Below are positions 36,704 to 45,334 of a stretch of DNA of 64,000 bases, piece by piece. Below the pieces are notes generated by a model. That model saw nothing but the letters and a program-made list of their open reading frames with translations, had not been told where the DNA came from and made no database searches. The DNA lies in assembly GCF_009826975.1 (NCBI RefSeq), contig NZ_WUMO01000005.1, positions 248,001 through 312,000 on the forward strand, written 5' to 3'. Positions within the stretch are counted from its first letter, which is position 1. Every line of letters begins with the position of its first letter. The translations under genes were made by a program, and so were the position numbers. Source of the DNA: Flavobacterium sp. HBTb2-11-1 (lineage in GTDB: Bacteria; Bacteroidota; Bacteroidia; Flavobacteriales; Flavobacteriaceae).

Positions 36704-38740
36704 CTATTTACTGACACCATTAAATTCATTAATAATATTTACAGCCTCATTCAGGTAAGGGTTAGTTTTAAGATTATCCATTTGGTATTGGTTAATCGTT
36801 TTATCATTAGGATAAGCTCCTAAAAGAAACTGATTCACGCTCGAATTGTATACATCTAGCGGATTATTTTCGTCATTAAAAGTATTAATCTCTGTCCAAA
36901 GCGCATTCAATGTTTTTTTCTGTTTAAAAACCGCATCTAGCGTAAGCGGAATCTCTGCTTTTGGAGTATTTACAAGCTGATCTATCTTGAGATTGATCTT
37001 TTTAATGTTGTTGAAAAAATAATTGTCTGACAATCTTTCCGAACTGTTTTTAGCAATTTTATCTATCAAGTTTCTCTTGACATACGTTTTGTATTTCAAG
37101 AAAGGTTCGATGCTGTCATTTTTTATGGCCGTCAGAAAATCGCTTTCTTTCTGGTAAACATCTTCATAAAATTCAGGAAGCACAACATCTGGTTTTACTC
37201 CAATGTATTGATGGCTTTTGCCCGTAATCCTGTAGAATTTATTGATTGTAATTTTTAAAAAATCGGTATTTTTTTCTTCGTCAAGCGGAAGAATCGTCTG
37301 CATCGTAGCTTTTCCAAGTGTCGTGCTTCCTAACAATAGCGCGCGATTATAGTCTTGCATGATAGAAGAGAAAAACTCACTTGCCGAAGCCGTATTGCTA
37401 TTGACCAAAACCACAATTGGACCTCGGTAAATAACACCCTTAAAAGGATCATTAATTACAGATTTTTCTTTTTTGCTGTCAATTACAATCGAGAGCGGAC
37501 CATAGTCTACAAACATTCCAGCCAATTTTATGGCTTCTTCCATAGAACCGCCGCCATTGTCTATAAGATCAATAACAAGTCCTTTTATACTGTCTCTTTG
37601 CAGTTTGATTACTTCACGGGCCACATCATCTGCACAGCCTTTTCTGCTTGTGCCATCAAGATCTGCATAAAAACTCGGAATTTTTACGTAACCAATTTTG
37701 CTGTCTTTGCCAATAATGAAACTGAAAACAGAATTTTCTTCATCTTTCATCATTTGTTTTTCAATATAAACATCAAAACTTTTGCCTGAATTGCGTTTTA
37801 AAGTAAGCGTGATATGTTTGTTGCTTTCAGATAAAATCATGGTCGATATAGACTCCAACGAAGCACACGAAACCTGAAGTGTTTCTTTCTGATTGGAAAT
37901 CGAAATAATCTGATCGCCTTTTTTTATTTGTCCGGTCTGATACGCTGGTCCGTTTGGGTCAACCTCATCTATGATAATTTCATTTTTTTCATTCAAATTA
38001 ACCGTCATTCCAAGCGACAAATGTTCTTTTGATAAAGAAGCCACAAAACTAGTTTTAGAATCATCGCTAAAATAAGCTGTATGCGGGTCAAAGTACGTGC
38101 AGAAGAAATTATACAGCTTTTCTTCCTGTTTGGTATTCGATTGTATTAATGTGCTGAAACGGCAGATTTCATTCGAAACAATTTGATTTTTAGAAGCCTG
38201 TTCAATCGATTTGAAATTGGTTTTTACAGAGTCTAGATTTTCGCTCATTTCAGCAATATCATCTAAGATTTGATAACGCAGTTTTTTCATCCAAACTTTT
38301 TCCAAGTCTTCTTTCTTTAAATAAAAGGCAAAAGATTTTTTATAAAAACGTATCGTATCTTTCTTCACATAATCAATCGGAATGGTCTGGATTTTTTCTA
38401 AAACTTTTTTGGTGCGTATGAGGCCATTTACATATTTCGCTTTTATATCAGTAAGAAAACTGCAATCGTTCTTTAGGATCAAATCATCTAAGTTGTAGCG
38501 GTATTTCTGAGCCAATTCGTCGTATTCGCTCTTAAAAAAGATATTGCGAGAAGGGTCAAGTTCGTTAATTAGGTTATCAAAAACGAACACAGATAAGCTG
38601 TCGTCAACTGGTTTGGGTCTCAAATGTTCAGCTTGAATAAGCGCATTTATTTTGTTTAATATTTCACAGGTTTCTGCGCTGTTCTGACCAAAGAATACAG
38701 TTGATGTCAGCAAAAAAAGGAGTAGTGAAATCTTTTTCAT
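36704..38740 (-). CDS. prc: Carboxy-terminal processing protease, S41 family, Prc-like
   Basis: A periplasmic serine protease that degrades or trims proteins from the C-terminus. From the ATG at 38740 it has 678 residues beginning with signal peptide MKKISLLLFLLTSTVFFGQ; an upstream ATG at 38761 would put seven residues before it. The order is an N-terminal helical domain, a PDZ domain (LGMTVNLNEKNEIIIDEVDP, AYQTGQIKKGDQI), the S41 core and a C-terminal helical extension, as in E. coli Prc. The catalytic Ser is the first Ser of SASE in NTASASEFF and the Lys is in LGKATMQ 25 residues later, the same spacing as Prc Ser452/Lys477. It stands alone between repeat DNA and gcvT. Confidence 0.92.
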   Translation of the reverse strand: MKKISLLLFLLTSTVFFGQNSAETCEILNKINALIQAEHLRPKPVDDSLSVFVFDNLINELDPSRNIFFKSEYDELAQKYRYNLDDLILKNDCSFLTDIKAKYVNGLIRTKKVLEKIQTIPIDYVKKDTIRFYKKSFAFYLKKEDLEKVWMKKLRYQILDDIAEMSENLDSVKTNFKSIEQASKNQIVSNEICRFSTLIQSNTKQEEKLYNFFCTYFDPHTAYFSDDSKTSFVASLSKEHLSLGMTVNLNEKNEIIIDEVDPNGPAYQTGQIKKGDQIISISNQKETLQVSCASLESISTMILSESNKHITLTLKRNSGKSFDVYIEKQMMKDEENSVFSFIIGKDSKIGYVKIPSFYADLDGTSRKGCADDVAREVIKLQRDSIKGLVIDLIDNGGGSMEEAIKLAGMFVDYGPLSIVIDSKKEKSVINDPFKGVIYRGPIVVLVNSNTASASEFFSSIMQDYNRALLLGSTTLGKATMQTILPLDEEKNTDFLKITINKFYRITGKSHQYIGVKPDVVLPEFYEDVYQKESDFLTAIKNDSIEPFLKYKTYVKRNLIDKIAKNSSERLSDNYFFNNIKKINLKIDQLVNTPKAEIPLTLDAVFKQKKTLNALWTEINTFNDENNPLDVYNSSVNQFLLGAYPNDKTINQYQMDNLKTNPYLNEAVNIINEFNGVSK

Positions 38741-38892
38741 AAATGGAAATTCATGGTTCATGATTAAAGTTACACTAATTTTTTTACAAATTGTAGTATT
38801 TTTAGCAAAATATCGACAACGAAAAGCATTTAACCGTTAAACGAATACGCATCAAATAAATTAACCTGAATCTGCTTATTTAAAGCAAAAAA

Positions 38893-38916
38893 AATGCGTT
38901 ACAAACGTAACGCATT
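38893..38916 (-). terminator. Intrinsic terminator after gcvT
   Basis: A 10-bp perfect stem (AATGCGTTAC 38893-38902 with 38907-38916) and loop AAAC is followed on the minus strand by eight T (complement of the A run 38887-38894). Confidence 0.88.
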
Positions 38917-38939
38917 CTTTAATAATATAAAGCAAAAAA

Positions 38940-40022
38940 TTATTTCTTGTAAAACGGTAATTTAACCACTTTTGCAGGAACATCATTTTTTCTGATTCTA
39001 ATATAAATATCGCTGTCTACCGCACTGTTTGCAACTGTTACGTATCCCAAACCAATTCCTTTATTCATAGAAGGAGACATAGTTCCAGAAGTTACAATTC
39101 CGATTACCGCTCCAGAACCATCAACAATTTCGTAATCGTGTCTTGGCACTGCACGCTCTTGCATTTCAAAAGCAATTAATTTTCTTGTAACACCTGCTTC
39201 TTTCTGCTTTTTAAGCGCCTCAGAATTAGTAAAATCTTTAGTAAATTTTGTAATCCATCCTAAACCAGCTTCAAGTGGAGAAGTAGTATCGTTAATATCA
39301 TTTCCGTATAGGCAGAATCCCATTTCCAAACGTAAAGTATCACGAGCAGCAAGACCAATCGGTTTAATTCCGAAAGCAGCCCCAGCTTCAAAAACTTTGT
39401 TCCAAACTTGTTCTACTTCGTCGTTTTTACAGTAAATTTCAAATCCTCCAGAACCCGTATATCCTGTAGCAGAAATAATTACATGCTCAATTCCAGCAAA
39501 ATCACCTACTTCAAAATGATAATAAGCGATTTCAGATAAATTTACAGAAGTTAAAGACTGCATAGCTTCAACCGCTTTTGGACCTTGAATTGCTAGTAAA
39601 GAATAATCATCAGAAAGATTTTTCATTTCAACTCCCAAATCATTATGAGAAGAAATCCAGTTCCAGTCTTTTTCAATGTTAGAAGCATTTACAACAAGTA
39701 AATACTGCTCTTCTTTCATTTTATAAATAATCAAATCGTCAACGATTCCGCCTTCATTATTTGGAAGACAAGAATATTGCGCTCTTCCAATTGTTAAAGT
39801 TGATGCATCGTTTGAAGTCACTTTCTGAATCAAAGCCAATGCATTTGGACCCGTTAACAAAAATTCACCCATGTGCGAAACGTCAAAAACGCCGACACCA
39901 TTACGAACCGTTTCGTGTTCAGCATTAACCCCTTCATAAGTAATAGGCATATTATAACCAGCAAAAGGAAGCATTTTCGCTCCTAAACCTTCATGTATGT
40001 GCGTAAGCGCAGTATTTTTCAT
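38940..40022 (-). CDS. gcvT: Aminomethyltransferase, T-protein of the glycine cleavage system
   Basis: Transfers the aminomethyl group from the H-protein lipoyl arm to tetrahydrofolate, releasing ammonia. The 360 residues match the family length. Visible motifs: [62 protein letters not shown] (with conserved Glu), [18 protein letters not shown] and [16 protein letters not shown] near the C-terminus. The gene stands alone; gcvP and gcvH are not adjacent, which is common in this phylum. It has a TAGATTTG box 20 bp upstream and its own terminator. Confidence 0.95.
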   Translation of the reverse strand: MKNTALTHIHEGLGAKMLPFAGYNMPITYEGVNAEHETVRNGVGVFDVSHMGEFLLTGPNALALIQKVTSNDASTLTIGRAQYSCLPNNEGGIVDDLIIYKMKEEQYLLVVNASNIEKDWNWISSHNDLGVEMKNLSDDYSLLAIQGPKAVEAMQSLTSVNLSEIAYYHFEVGDFAGIEHVIISATGYTGSGGFEIYCKNDEVEQVWNKVFEAGAAFGIKPIGLAARDTLRLEMGFCLYGNDINDTTSPLEAGLGWITKFTKDFTNSEALKKQKEAGVTRKLIAFEMQERAVPRHDYEIVDGSGAVIGIVTSGTMSPSMNKGIGLGYVTVANSAVDSDIYIRIRKNDVPAKVVKLPFYKK

Positions 40023-40047
40023 TGTGTTGTTTTATAAAATTGTTCTG

Positions 40048-40055
40048 CAAATCTA
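40048..40055 (-). promoter_or_regulatory. -7 box for gcvT
   Basis: Minus-strand TAGATTTG is an exact TAnnTTTG match 26-33 bp upstream of the ATG. A one-mismatch -33 (TTCG) lies about 18 bp further upstream. Confidence 0.5.
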
Positions 40056-40099
40056 TTCAAAAAATATCGATTTCGAATACCTTAAATTATAAATTTCGC

Positions 40100-40265
40100 A
40101 ATAATTAGGAGCTATTTCCTGCTATCCGCTATATTCCCGATCAACAAAAACTACGGCTAAAAAGCCTTGTTTTTCTAAATCGGGAGATGCCGCTACAAAC
40201 GAAGTTCACTGAACTCCTATAAAAATAAAAATATAGTGAAGTAATCAGGGCTAGGGGCGACAGTT
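40100..40265. repeat. Intergenic repeat with nested hairpin
   Basis: The gap between gcvT and nnrD holds a structured element: GGAGCTATTTCCTGCTATCCGC, then a nested hairpin from CCCGAT (40136-40141) to ATCGGG (40179-40184) enclosing AACAAAAAC/GTTTTT and GGCT-AAAA-AGCC, then GATGCCGCTAC and, near the right end, GGGCTAGGGG. From memory this resembles a dispersed intergenic repeat of Flavobacterium genomes; only one copy lies in this window. Confidence 0.5.
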
Positions 40266-40324
40266 TCAAAAGAAGAATCATGATTTCAATTTTTTATGTA
40301 ATTTTATTGTATAAAATAGTCTAG

Positions 40325-41173
40325 ATGAAATCACCCTATTTAATCAATAAAGAAGAAATTCAGAAATTATACAAACCCGTAAATCCTCAAACCCACAAAG
40401 GAACACAAGGTCATGCGGTGATTATTGCGGGAAGCTACGGAAAAATAGGAGCGGCGGTTTTGGCTTCAAAATCCTGCCTCAAAACAGGCTGCGGACTCGT
40501 AACGACTTTTATACCTAAATGCGGTTATCAAATACTTCAAATTTCTATTCCCGAAGTAATGACCGTAACCGATGAAAACACAAATTTCATTACCAACATT
40601 CATTTACCGCTAATTCCGCAAGCTATCGGAATCGGCCCAGGAATAGGAAAGGAGCTCGGAACTCAAAAAGCGTTATTTGAATTTTTAAGAGTCAATAAAG
40701 CGCCTTTGGTTATTGATGCTGATGCATTGAACATTATTTCAGAAAATATATCTTGGTTAGAGTTAGTTCCAGAAGATACCATTCTAACACCTCATCCAAA
40801 AGAACTAGAACGTTTAATTGGAAAATGGAATTCTGAAGCTGAGAAATTTCAAAAAACAATCGCTTTTTCAGAAAAGTATAAAGTGATTGTAGTTATGAAA
40901 GGCGCTCCGACATACATCATAAACAGAACGTCAGTCTACGAAAATACAAGTGGAAATGCAGCGCTAGCGACAGCAGGAAGCGGAGACGTTTTAACCGGAA
41001 TCCTGACAAGTCTTCTAGCGCAAGGATACGAACCCAAATACGCTTCCAAAATGGGCGTCTACCTCCACGGATTAACAGCCGATTTAGCTTTACCCAAAAC
41101 GGGTTATGAATCTTTTACGGCTTCGACAATTATTAAGTATTTAGGGAAAGCTTTTTTAGAATTAGAGAATTAG
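40325..41173 (+). CDS. nnrD: ADP-dependent (S)-NAD(P)H-hydrate dehydratase
   Basis: Repairs damaged hydrated NAD(P)H. The 282 residues correspond to the YjeF C-terminal (carbohydrate-kinase-like) domain alone; the fused epimerase half (NnrE) found in many bacteria is absent here and not adjacent. Visible motifs: [20 protein letters not shown], a [13 protein letters not shown] segment, [46 protein letters not shown], and the signature [19 protein letters not shown]. All expected nucleotide-binding loops are present. Transcribed away from gcvT. Confidence 0.92.
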   Translation: MKSPYLINKEEIQKLYKPVNPQTHKGTQGHAVIIAGSYGKIGAAVLASKSCLKTGCGLVTTFIPKCGYQILQISIPEVMTVTDENTNFITNIHLPLIPQAIGIGPGIGKELGTQKALFEFLRVNKAPLVIDADALNIISENISWLELVPEDTILTPHPKELERLIGKWNSEAEKFQKTIAFSEKYKVIVVMKGAPTYIINRTSVYENTSGNAALATAGSGDVLTGILTSLLAQGYEPKYASKMGVYLHGLTADLALPKTGYESFTASTIIKYLGKAFLELEN

Positions 41174-41198
41174 TCAATTTGATAATTAGCTGTACGTT

Positions 41199-41310
41199 TT
41201 GTCATCCTGAGGAACGAAGGATCACACAAGAAACTCCGCACAGTAACCATAAAGTATTCGCCAATCTTTGTCGAGCTCCTAGTGCGATCCTTCGTTCCTC
41301 AGGATGACAA
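41199..41310. repeat. MITE-like inverted repeat, 25-bp perfect ends
   Basis: The left arm 41199-41223 (TTGTCATCCTGAGGAACGAA and five further bases) is perfectly complementary to the right arm 41286-41310. The right half, 41266-41311, recurs with 3 mismatches in 46 bases at 52181-52226. It lies downstream of nnrD and has no coding potential. Confidence 0.8.
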
Positions 41311-41406
41311 AAAAGCGAACATAAATCTGCTTAATCTGTAAAATCTGCGAGATTAAAAAAACTTCGTGTCTTTGTGTCTTCGTGGCAAAAACCTTAAGTT
41401 TGTAAT

Positions 41407-42186
41407 ATGAAAAATTTCGACTTAAGAACAGTAAATGTCATGCGTTATATAACGCCACTGCGCGAAGGAGGTTCTTTACCCGCTTTAGCAGAAGCCGATG
41501 ACGATTTTAAATACGTATTAAAATTTAGAGGAGCCGGTCACGGCGTAAAAGCCCTAATAGCCGAATTAGTTGGCGGACAAATCGCTAAAGCCTTAAAACT
41601 GCAATTGCCAGAATTAGTTTTCGCAAACCTAGACGAAGCTTTCGGAAGAACAGAAGCGGATGAAGAAATCCAGGATTTGTTACAAGGAAGTCAAGGCTTA
41701 AACTTGGCGCTTCACTTTTTATCTGGCGCCATTACTTTTGATCCTGCTGTAACAACAGTCGATGCTAAATTGGCTTCACAAATTGTTTGGCTAGACGCAT
41801 ATATCACAAACGTAGACAGAACTTTCAAAAATACCAATATGCTGATCTGGCATAAAGAATTATGGCTGATTGATCATGGAGCATGTTTGTATTTCCATCA
41901 TTCTTGGAATAACTGGGAACAGCACGCTAAAAGTCCGTTTGCGTTGATAAAAGATCACGTTTTGTTGCCTCAAGCTTCAATGTTAAAAGAAGTTGATGCT
42001 GAGTTTAAAGTGATCCTAACACCTGAAATTTTAGAAGAAATTGTCAATACAATTCCACTAGACTGGTTGCAATGGGAAGATGCGGATGAAACTCCTGAAG
42101 GATTGCGAAATGTTTATTTGCAATTTTTAAAGACAAGATTAGAGAATTCAGAAATATTTGTAAATCAGGCGCAAAATGCAAGATAA
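41407..42186 (+). CDS. HipA-like kinase family protein
   Basis: The 259 residues form a small HipA-fold kinase without the N-terminal HipA subdomain. Visible: YVLKFRGAGHGVKALIAEL (ATP-binding Lys and Gly-rich loop), WLDAYITNVDRTFKNTNML with the catalytic Asp and the metal-binding Asn spacing, and LWLIDHGACLYFHHSW, where IDHG corresponds to the DFG-type metal site. The full catalytic set seems present. It overlaps the following DUF3037 gene by 11 bp, a pairing that recurs in bacteria; the substrate and whether the pair acts as toxin/antitoxin are not known. Confidence 0.82.
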   Translation: MKNFDLRTVNVMRYITPLREGGSLPALAEADDDFKYVLKFRGAGHGVKALIAELVGGQIAKALKLQLPELVFANLDEAFGRTEADEEIQDLLQGSQGLNLALHFLSGAITFDPAVTTVDAKLASQIVWLDAYITNVDRTFKNTNMLIWHKELWLIDHGACLYFHHSWNNWEQHAKSPFALIKDHVLLPQASMLKEVDAEFKVILTPEILEEIVNTIPLDWLQWEDADETPEGLRNVYLQFLKTRLENSEIFVNQAQNAR

Positions 42187-42559
42187 CCACTTATATGAAT
42201 ATGCTGTGATTCGTGTTGTGCCAAGGGTAGAGCGCGAAGAATTCCTGAATATCGGAATCATTTTGTTTTGCAAAAAAGCCAAATTTATAAAGGTTCTTTT
42301 TCATTTAAATAAAGAAAAAATACAAGCGCTTTCTAATGATTTCGACATCGAACAATTAGAGTGCAATTTAACCTCTTTAGTAAAAATCGCTAACGGAGCG
42401 AAAGACGGCGGTCCAATTGCCGAATTTGAGATTCCAGAACGTTTTCGATGGTTAACGGCCATTAGAAGTTCGGCAATCCAAACCTCAAGACCGCATCCTG
42501 GTTTGACTCCCGATTTGGAGAAAACGGTTCAGCGTTTGTTTGAAGAACTCGTTTTGTAA
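42176..42559 (+). CDS. DUF3037 domain protein, partner of HipA-like kinase
   Basis: The 127 residues match the DUF3037 type: YEYAVIRVVPRVEREEFLNI at the N-terminus, IGIILFCKKAKFIKVLF in the middle and ERFRWLTAIRSSAIQTSRPH near the end. It has no signal peptide or membrane segment. The start codon lies inside the end of the HipA-like gene (11-bp overlap), so both are made from one transcript. The role is unknown; it may be a regulator or substrate of the kinase. Confidence 0.8.
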   Translation: MQDNHLYEYAVIRVVPRVEREEFLNIGIILFCKKAKFIKVLFHLNKEKIQALSNDFDIEQLECNLTSLVKIANGAKDGGPIAEFEIPERFRWLTAIRSSAIQTSRPHPGLTPDLEKTVQRLFEELVL

Positions 42560-42612
42560 TTGTTTTTGACCATATAAGTTATATAAGATAATTTAAGCTT
42601 AGACTAAAAAAT

Positions 42613-42717
42613 ATCTCGCAAAGTCGCGAAGGCGCAAAGAATAAAAAAACTTTGCGACTCTGCGTCTTTGCGAGATTAAAAAACTTCGTGTCTTAGCGCC
42701 TTTGTGCCAAACAAAAA
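42613..42717. repeat. GCAAAG-module inverted repeat
   Basis: ATCTCGCAAAG at 42613-42623 pairs with CTTTGCGAGAT at 42666-42676. The inner part (GGCGCAAAG, CTTTGCGACTCTGCG) and the following TTCGTGTCTTAGCGCCTTTG reappear in variant form at 41340-41400, 44775-44820, 45548-45613 and 53276-53430. Confidence 0.65.
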
Positions 42718-42723
42718 AATCTA

Positions 42724-43842
42724 TTAGAAAGAACCACAAACATTTCCACCTAAAGTAGGTCCTGCGTTAGCAGAGATATCAGCTTTAACAGCCGTTTTAG
42801 CCAATTTCACGATAGAATATGGCGGAGTAAAAGCAGTACCGCTTCCAGCTTGAGTTCCTGTTACGTTTGTAAATACATTATCAGTAGCTGTAACGGCAGT
42901 ATAACCCGTCATTAAATCGATTGGATTTTTAACACCTTCAAAAACGTTGCTTTCTACGCGAATATTTGCTTCAAATCCTGCTGCAATACATTTGTTGCTT
43001 ACGGTGCTGTTAAAGAAACTGTTTACAATATGCACTTGTCCAAAACGAACTCTAGGCATTCTTTCTTTACAGCCTGGAGCCCACCAGCATCTAGCAAAAG
43101 TGATTCTTAATTTTCCGCGGTCAGCAGTTGCGCCATCGCTTGAGCCAATTAAATTAGAAAATCTATGATCGTCAGTTCCGCCAGAACCTCCTGCTTTTGG
43201 TGGTTTTAGATAGTGGAATTTAGAATACGTAACCGAAATATAATCCGATTTGTTTTTGATGTCGAAGTTTCCGTCAACGCCATCTCTAAATTCGCAATGG
43301 TCAACCCATACATTTGTACATTCGTCCAAAATGGCATTATCCCAACCATCAGTATCATAAGCACCAGGACCTTCAAAAATCAAGTTTCTGATGATGATGT
43401 TTTTACATCTTTTAATGTTGATAATTCCAGAAGCATCTTTGGTCTGATTTGTCGAAACCAGTTTTGCACCGCTTGCGCCATAAATCGTTTTTCCAGTCTG
43501 ATCCTGAAATGACAATCTTGTGGTAACCGTAATCGTTCCAGAAACTTTAATCACTTTTACAGCAGTGTTTTCAATTGCTGCTTTTAGCTGAGCGTAGGTT
43601 GTAACTGTAGTTTCAGCAGCAGAACCTCCGCCAGTTGTGCCTCCGTTTTGTGAAGCCCATCCGGGAACCTCAGCGCAATTTCCGATTTTACCCGTCGGAT
43701 TGGTTGCAGATGCATCAATCTCGGTTTCGTTTGTTGGTTGAATACTTGCTTTTGAGTTTGAAGCAATTTCTTCAGAATTACATGCCGTAAATCCGAAAAT
43801 CAATGCTGCAGCGAACATTGAAAGTGTTGATTTTAAGTTCAT
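42724..43842 (-). CDS. Pectate lyase, polysaccharide lyase family 1, lipoprotein
   Basis: Cleaves polygalacturonate by beta-elimination. The 372 residues begin with a lipoprotein signal (SMFAAALIFGFTAC), so it is probably anchored to a membrane. The parallel beta-helix carries the PL1 words: IIIRNLIFEGPGAYDTDGWD, VWVDHCEFRDGVDGNFDIKN with the calcium Asp residues, and ERMPRVRFGQVHIVNSFF, whose Arg in RVRFG is in the catalytic position. No SusC/SusD or other carbohydrate genes are adjacent. A Crp-like regulator is divergently transcribed, and a palindrome lies between them. Confidence 0.9.
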   Translation of the reverse strand: MNLKSTLSMFAAALIFGFTACNSEEIASNSKASIQPTNETEIDASATNPTGKIGNCAEVPGWASQNGGTTGGGSAAETTVTTYAQLKAAIENTAVKVIKVSGTITVTTRLSFQDQTGKTIYGASGAKLVSTNQTKDASGIINIKRCKNIIIRNLIFEGPGAYDTDGWDNAILDECTNVWVDHCEFRDGVDGNFDIKNKSDYISVTYSKFHYLKPPKAGGSGGTDDHRFSNLIGSSDGATADRGKLRITFARCWWAPGCKERMPRVRFGQVHIVNSFFNSTVSNKCIAAGFEANIRVESNVFEGVKNPIDLMTGYTAVTATDNVFTNVTGTQAGSGTAFTPPYSIVKLAKTAVKADISANAGPTLGGNVCGSF

Positions 43843-44000
43843 AATTAAGTTTGGTTATTTATAAAAGTTTAACAACGCAAAACTCAATATTATTTGTAGG
43901 AAAAAAGTTGAACAAGTTCAAACTTTGGTAAAAAAATCTATGAAATATGTTTTTTTAACAGTTCTAAATTTACAAAAATCTATTTTATGTCTATTTTTAC

Positions 44001-44012
44001 GTAATCGATTAC
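44001..44012. promoter_or_regulatory. Palindromic operator candidate between pectate lyase and Crp-like regulator
   Basis: GTAATCGATTAC is a perfect 12-bp palindrome in the 246-bp divergent gap. A CG-centred palindrome of this type is typical of operators; LacI-family proteins use similar cores. No regulator is proven. Confidence 0.3.
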
Positions 44013-44088
44013 ATTAATTTAAGCCCCTAATTAATAATGAGTTGAAAAAACAAATTTAAACCTCACAAAAAACCACAAAAACCACAAG

Positions 44089-44661
44089 ATGTACAACCTA
44101 CTACGAGCAAACATTGAGCGAAAGATTCCGCTCACAGATGAAGAATGGGATATTATTGTCTCAAAAGCAGAACTTATCAAACTGAAAAAGAATCAATTCT
44201 TACAAGTTCAGAATTCGAATAGCAGTTACGAAGGATTTATTTTGAAAGGTTCATTCAAAACCTACATTTTAAACGAAAACGGAACAGAAACCGTCATTTT
44301 CTTCTCTTTCGAAAACGAATGGATTTGCGATCTGGAAAGTTTTTACCACCAAAAACCAACCACATACAACATTAAAGCTATTGAAGACAGCGAAATAGTA
44401 GTTATCAATAAAATGCAAAAAGCGTATTTATTTGCCGTAATTCCAAAACTCATTAAGTTTCATGTTTTAATGATCGAACGGGCCAATGTAGCTATTCAGC
44501 AACGGCTTCTCGATGTGTTGCATAAAACCTCAAAACAGCGTTATCTCGACTTTAAAGAGCGTTACCCGCAAAAGATACGTTCGATAAATAATAAGAATTT
44601 GTCTTCTTATTTAGGTGTTTCGCACGAGTTTCTTTCGAAGATTAAGAGAACGGTATCTTGA
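44089..44661 (+). CDS. Crp/Fnr family transcriptional regulator
   Basis: The 190 residues contain a cyclic-nucleotide-binding-fold sensor (FLQVQNSNSSYEGFILKGSF, ETVIFFSFENEWICDLESFY) joined by a long helix to a short winged helix with NKNLSSYLGVSHEFLSKIKR as recognition region. The consensus cAMP-contact residues are not evident, as in most Bacteroidota members, so the ligand is unknown. It is divergent from the pectate lyase gene. The similarity to family members that control nearby genes makes local regulation possible but unproven. Confidence 0.85.
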   Translation: MYNLLRANIERKIPLTDEEWDIIVSKAELIKLKKNQFLQVQNSNSSYEGFILKGSFKTYILNENGTETVIFFSFENEWICDLESFYHQKPTTYNIKAIEDSEIVVINKMQKAYLFAVIPKLIKFHVLMIERANVAIQQRLLDVLHKTSKQRYLDFKERYPQKIRSINNKNLSSYLGVSHEFLSKIKRTVS

Positions 44662-44711
44662 TTTGAAGGATCAAAGGTACAGAGTAACAAAGTGACAAAG
44701 GTCTTCTGTAG

Positions 44712-44783
44712 AGACGCACTGCAGTGCGTCTAACGTTGCGTAAAAAATCTCGCAATCCCGATAGCTATCGGGATTGCGAGATT
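44712..44783. repeat. Two adjacent perfect palindromes, 20 bp and 38 bp
   Basis: 44712-44731 is a perfect 20-bp palindrome centred on CTGCAG. 44746-44783 is a perfect 38-bp palindrome centred on AGCT and containing CCCGATAGCTATCGGG. Both lie between convergent genes, so they could act as terminators or as processed repeats; no T run follows. Confidence 0.8.
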
Positions 44784-44827
44784 AAAAAAAACTTCGTGTC
44801 TTCGCGCCTTAGTGGCAAAACAAAAAC

Positions 44828-45334
44828 TTAAATACTTTTCTCCAAATAAATAAACTCCAAAGGTTCAGCAGAAACCGTAGTATGAATTTCACTCTCAGGA
44901 AAAGCTTCACGTTTGCCTGTATCTGTATAACCGTGACGTTTGTACCAAGCTACAAGCTCTTCGCGAACCGAAATAACTGTCATAATAATACTTGACAACC
45001 CAAGAGATTTAGCATGATTTTCGGCTTCGGCTAAAAGTTTTTTCCCGATTCCGCTGTTTTGAAGTTCTGGCGAAACGGTAAGCATTCCTAAATACAATTG
45101 CTGTTCTTTCTCTACCAATAAAACCGAACCGATAATCTTGTCATTTTCTGTAAATTTCAGAATCGTGTTTTTTGGATCAAGAAAAATTTCGGTCATTTCT
45201 TGCTCGTCGGTTCTTTTTCCTTCTAGTAAATGCGCTTCGGTTGTCCAGCCTTTTTTAGAAGTTTCACCTCTATAAGCTGAGTTAATTAAGATGGTTAATG
45301 CTGGAATATCTTCGATTGTTGCTTTTGTAATCAT
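44828..45334 (-). CDS. GNAT family N-acetyltransferase
   Basis: The 168 residues have the GNAT fold: an N-terminal AYRGETSKKGWTTEAHLLEG region, a strand with KIIGSVLLVEKEQQLYLGML, the acetyl-CoA loop VSPELQNSGIGKKLLAEAE (Q/RxxGxG/A form) and SIIMTVISVREELVAWYKRH followed by GYTDTGKREAFP. The start ATG at 45334 is used. The acceptor substrate cannot be predicted. It converges on the Crp-like gene and its promoter region is repeat-rich. Confidence 0.88.
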   Translation of the reverse strand: MITKATIEDIPALTILINSAYRGETSKKGWTTEAHLLEGKRTDEQEMTEIFLDPKNTILKFTENDKIIGSVLLVEKEQQLYLGMLTVSPELQNSGIGKKLLAEAENHAKSLGLSSIIMTVISVREELVAWYKRHGYTDTGKREAFPESEIHTTVSAEPLEFIYLEKSI

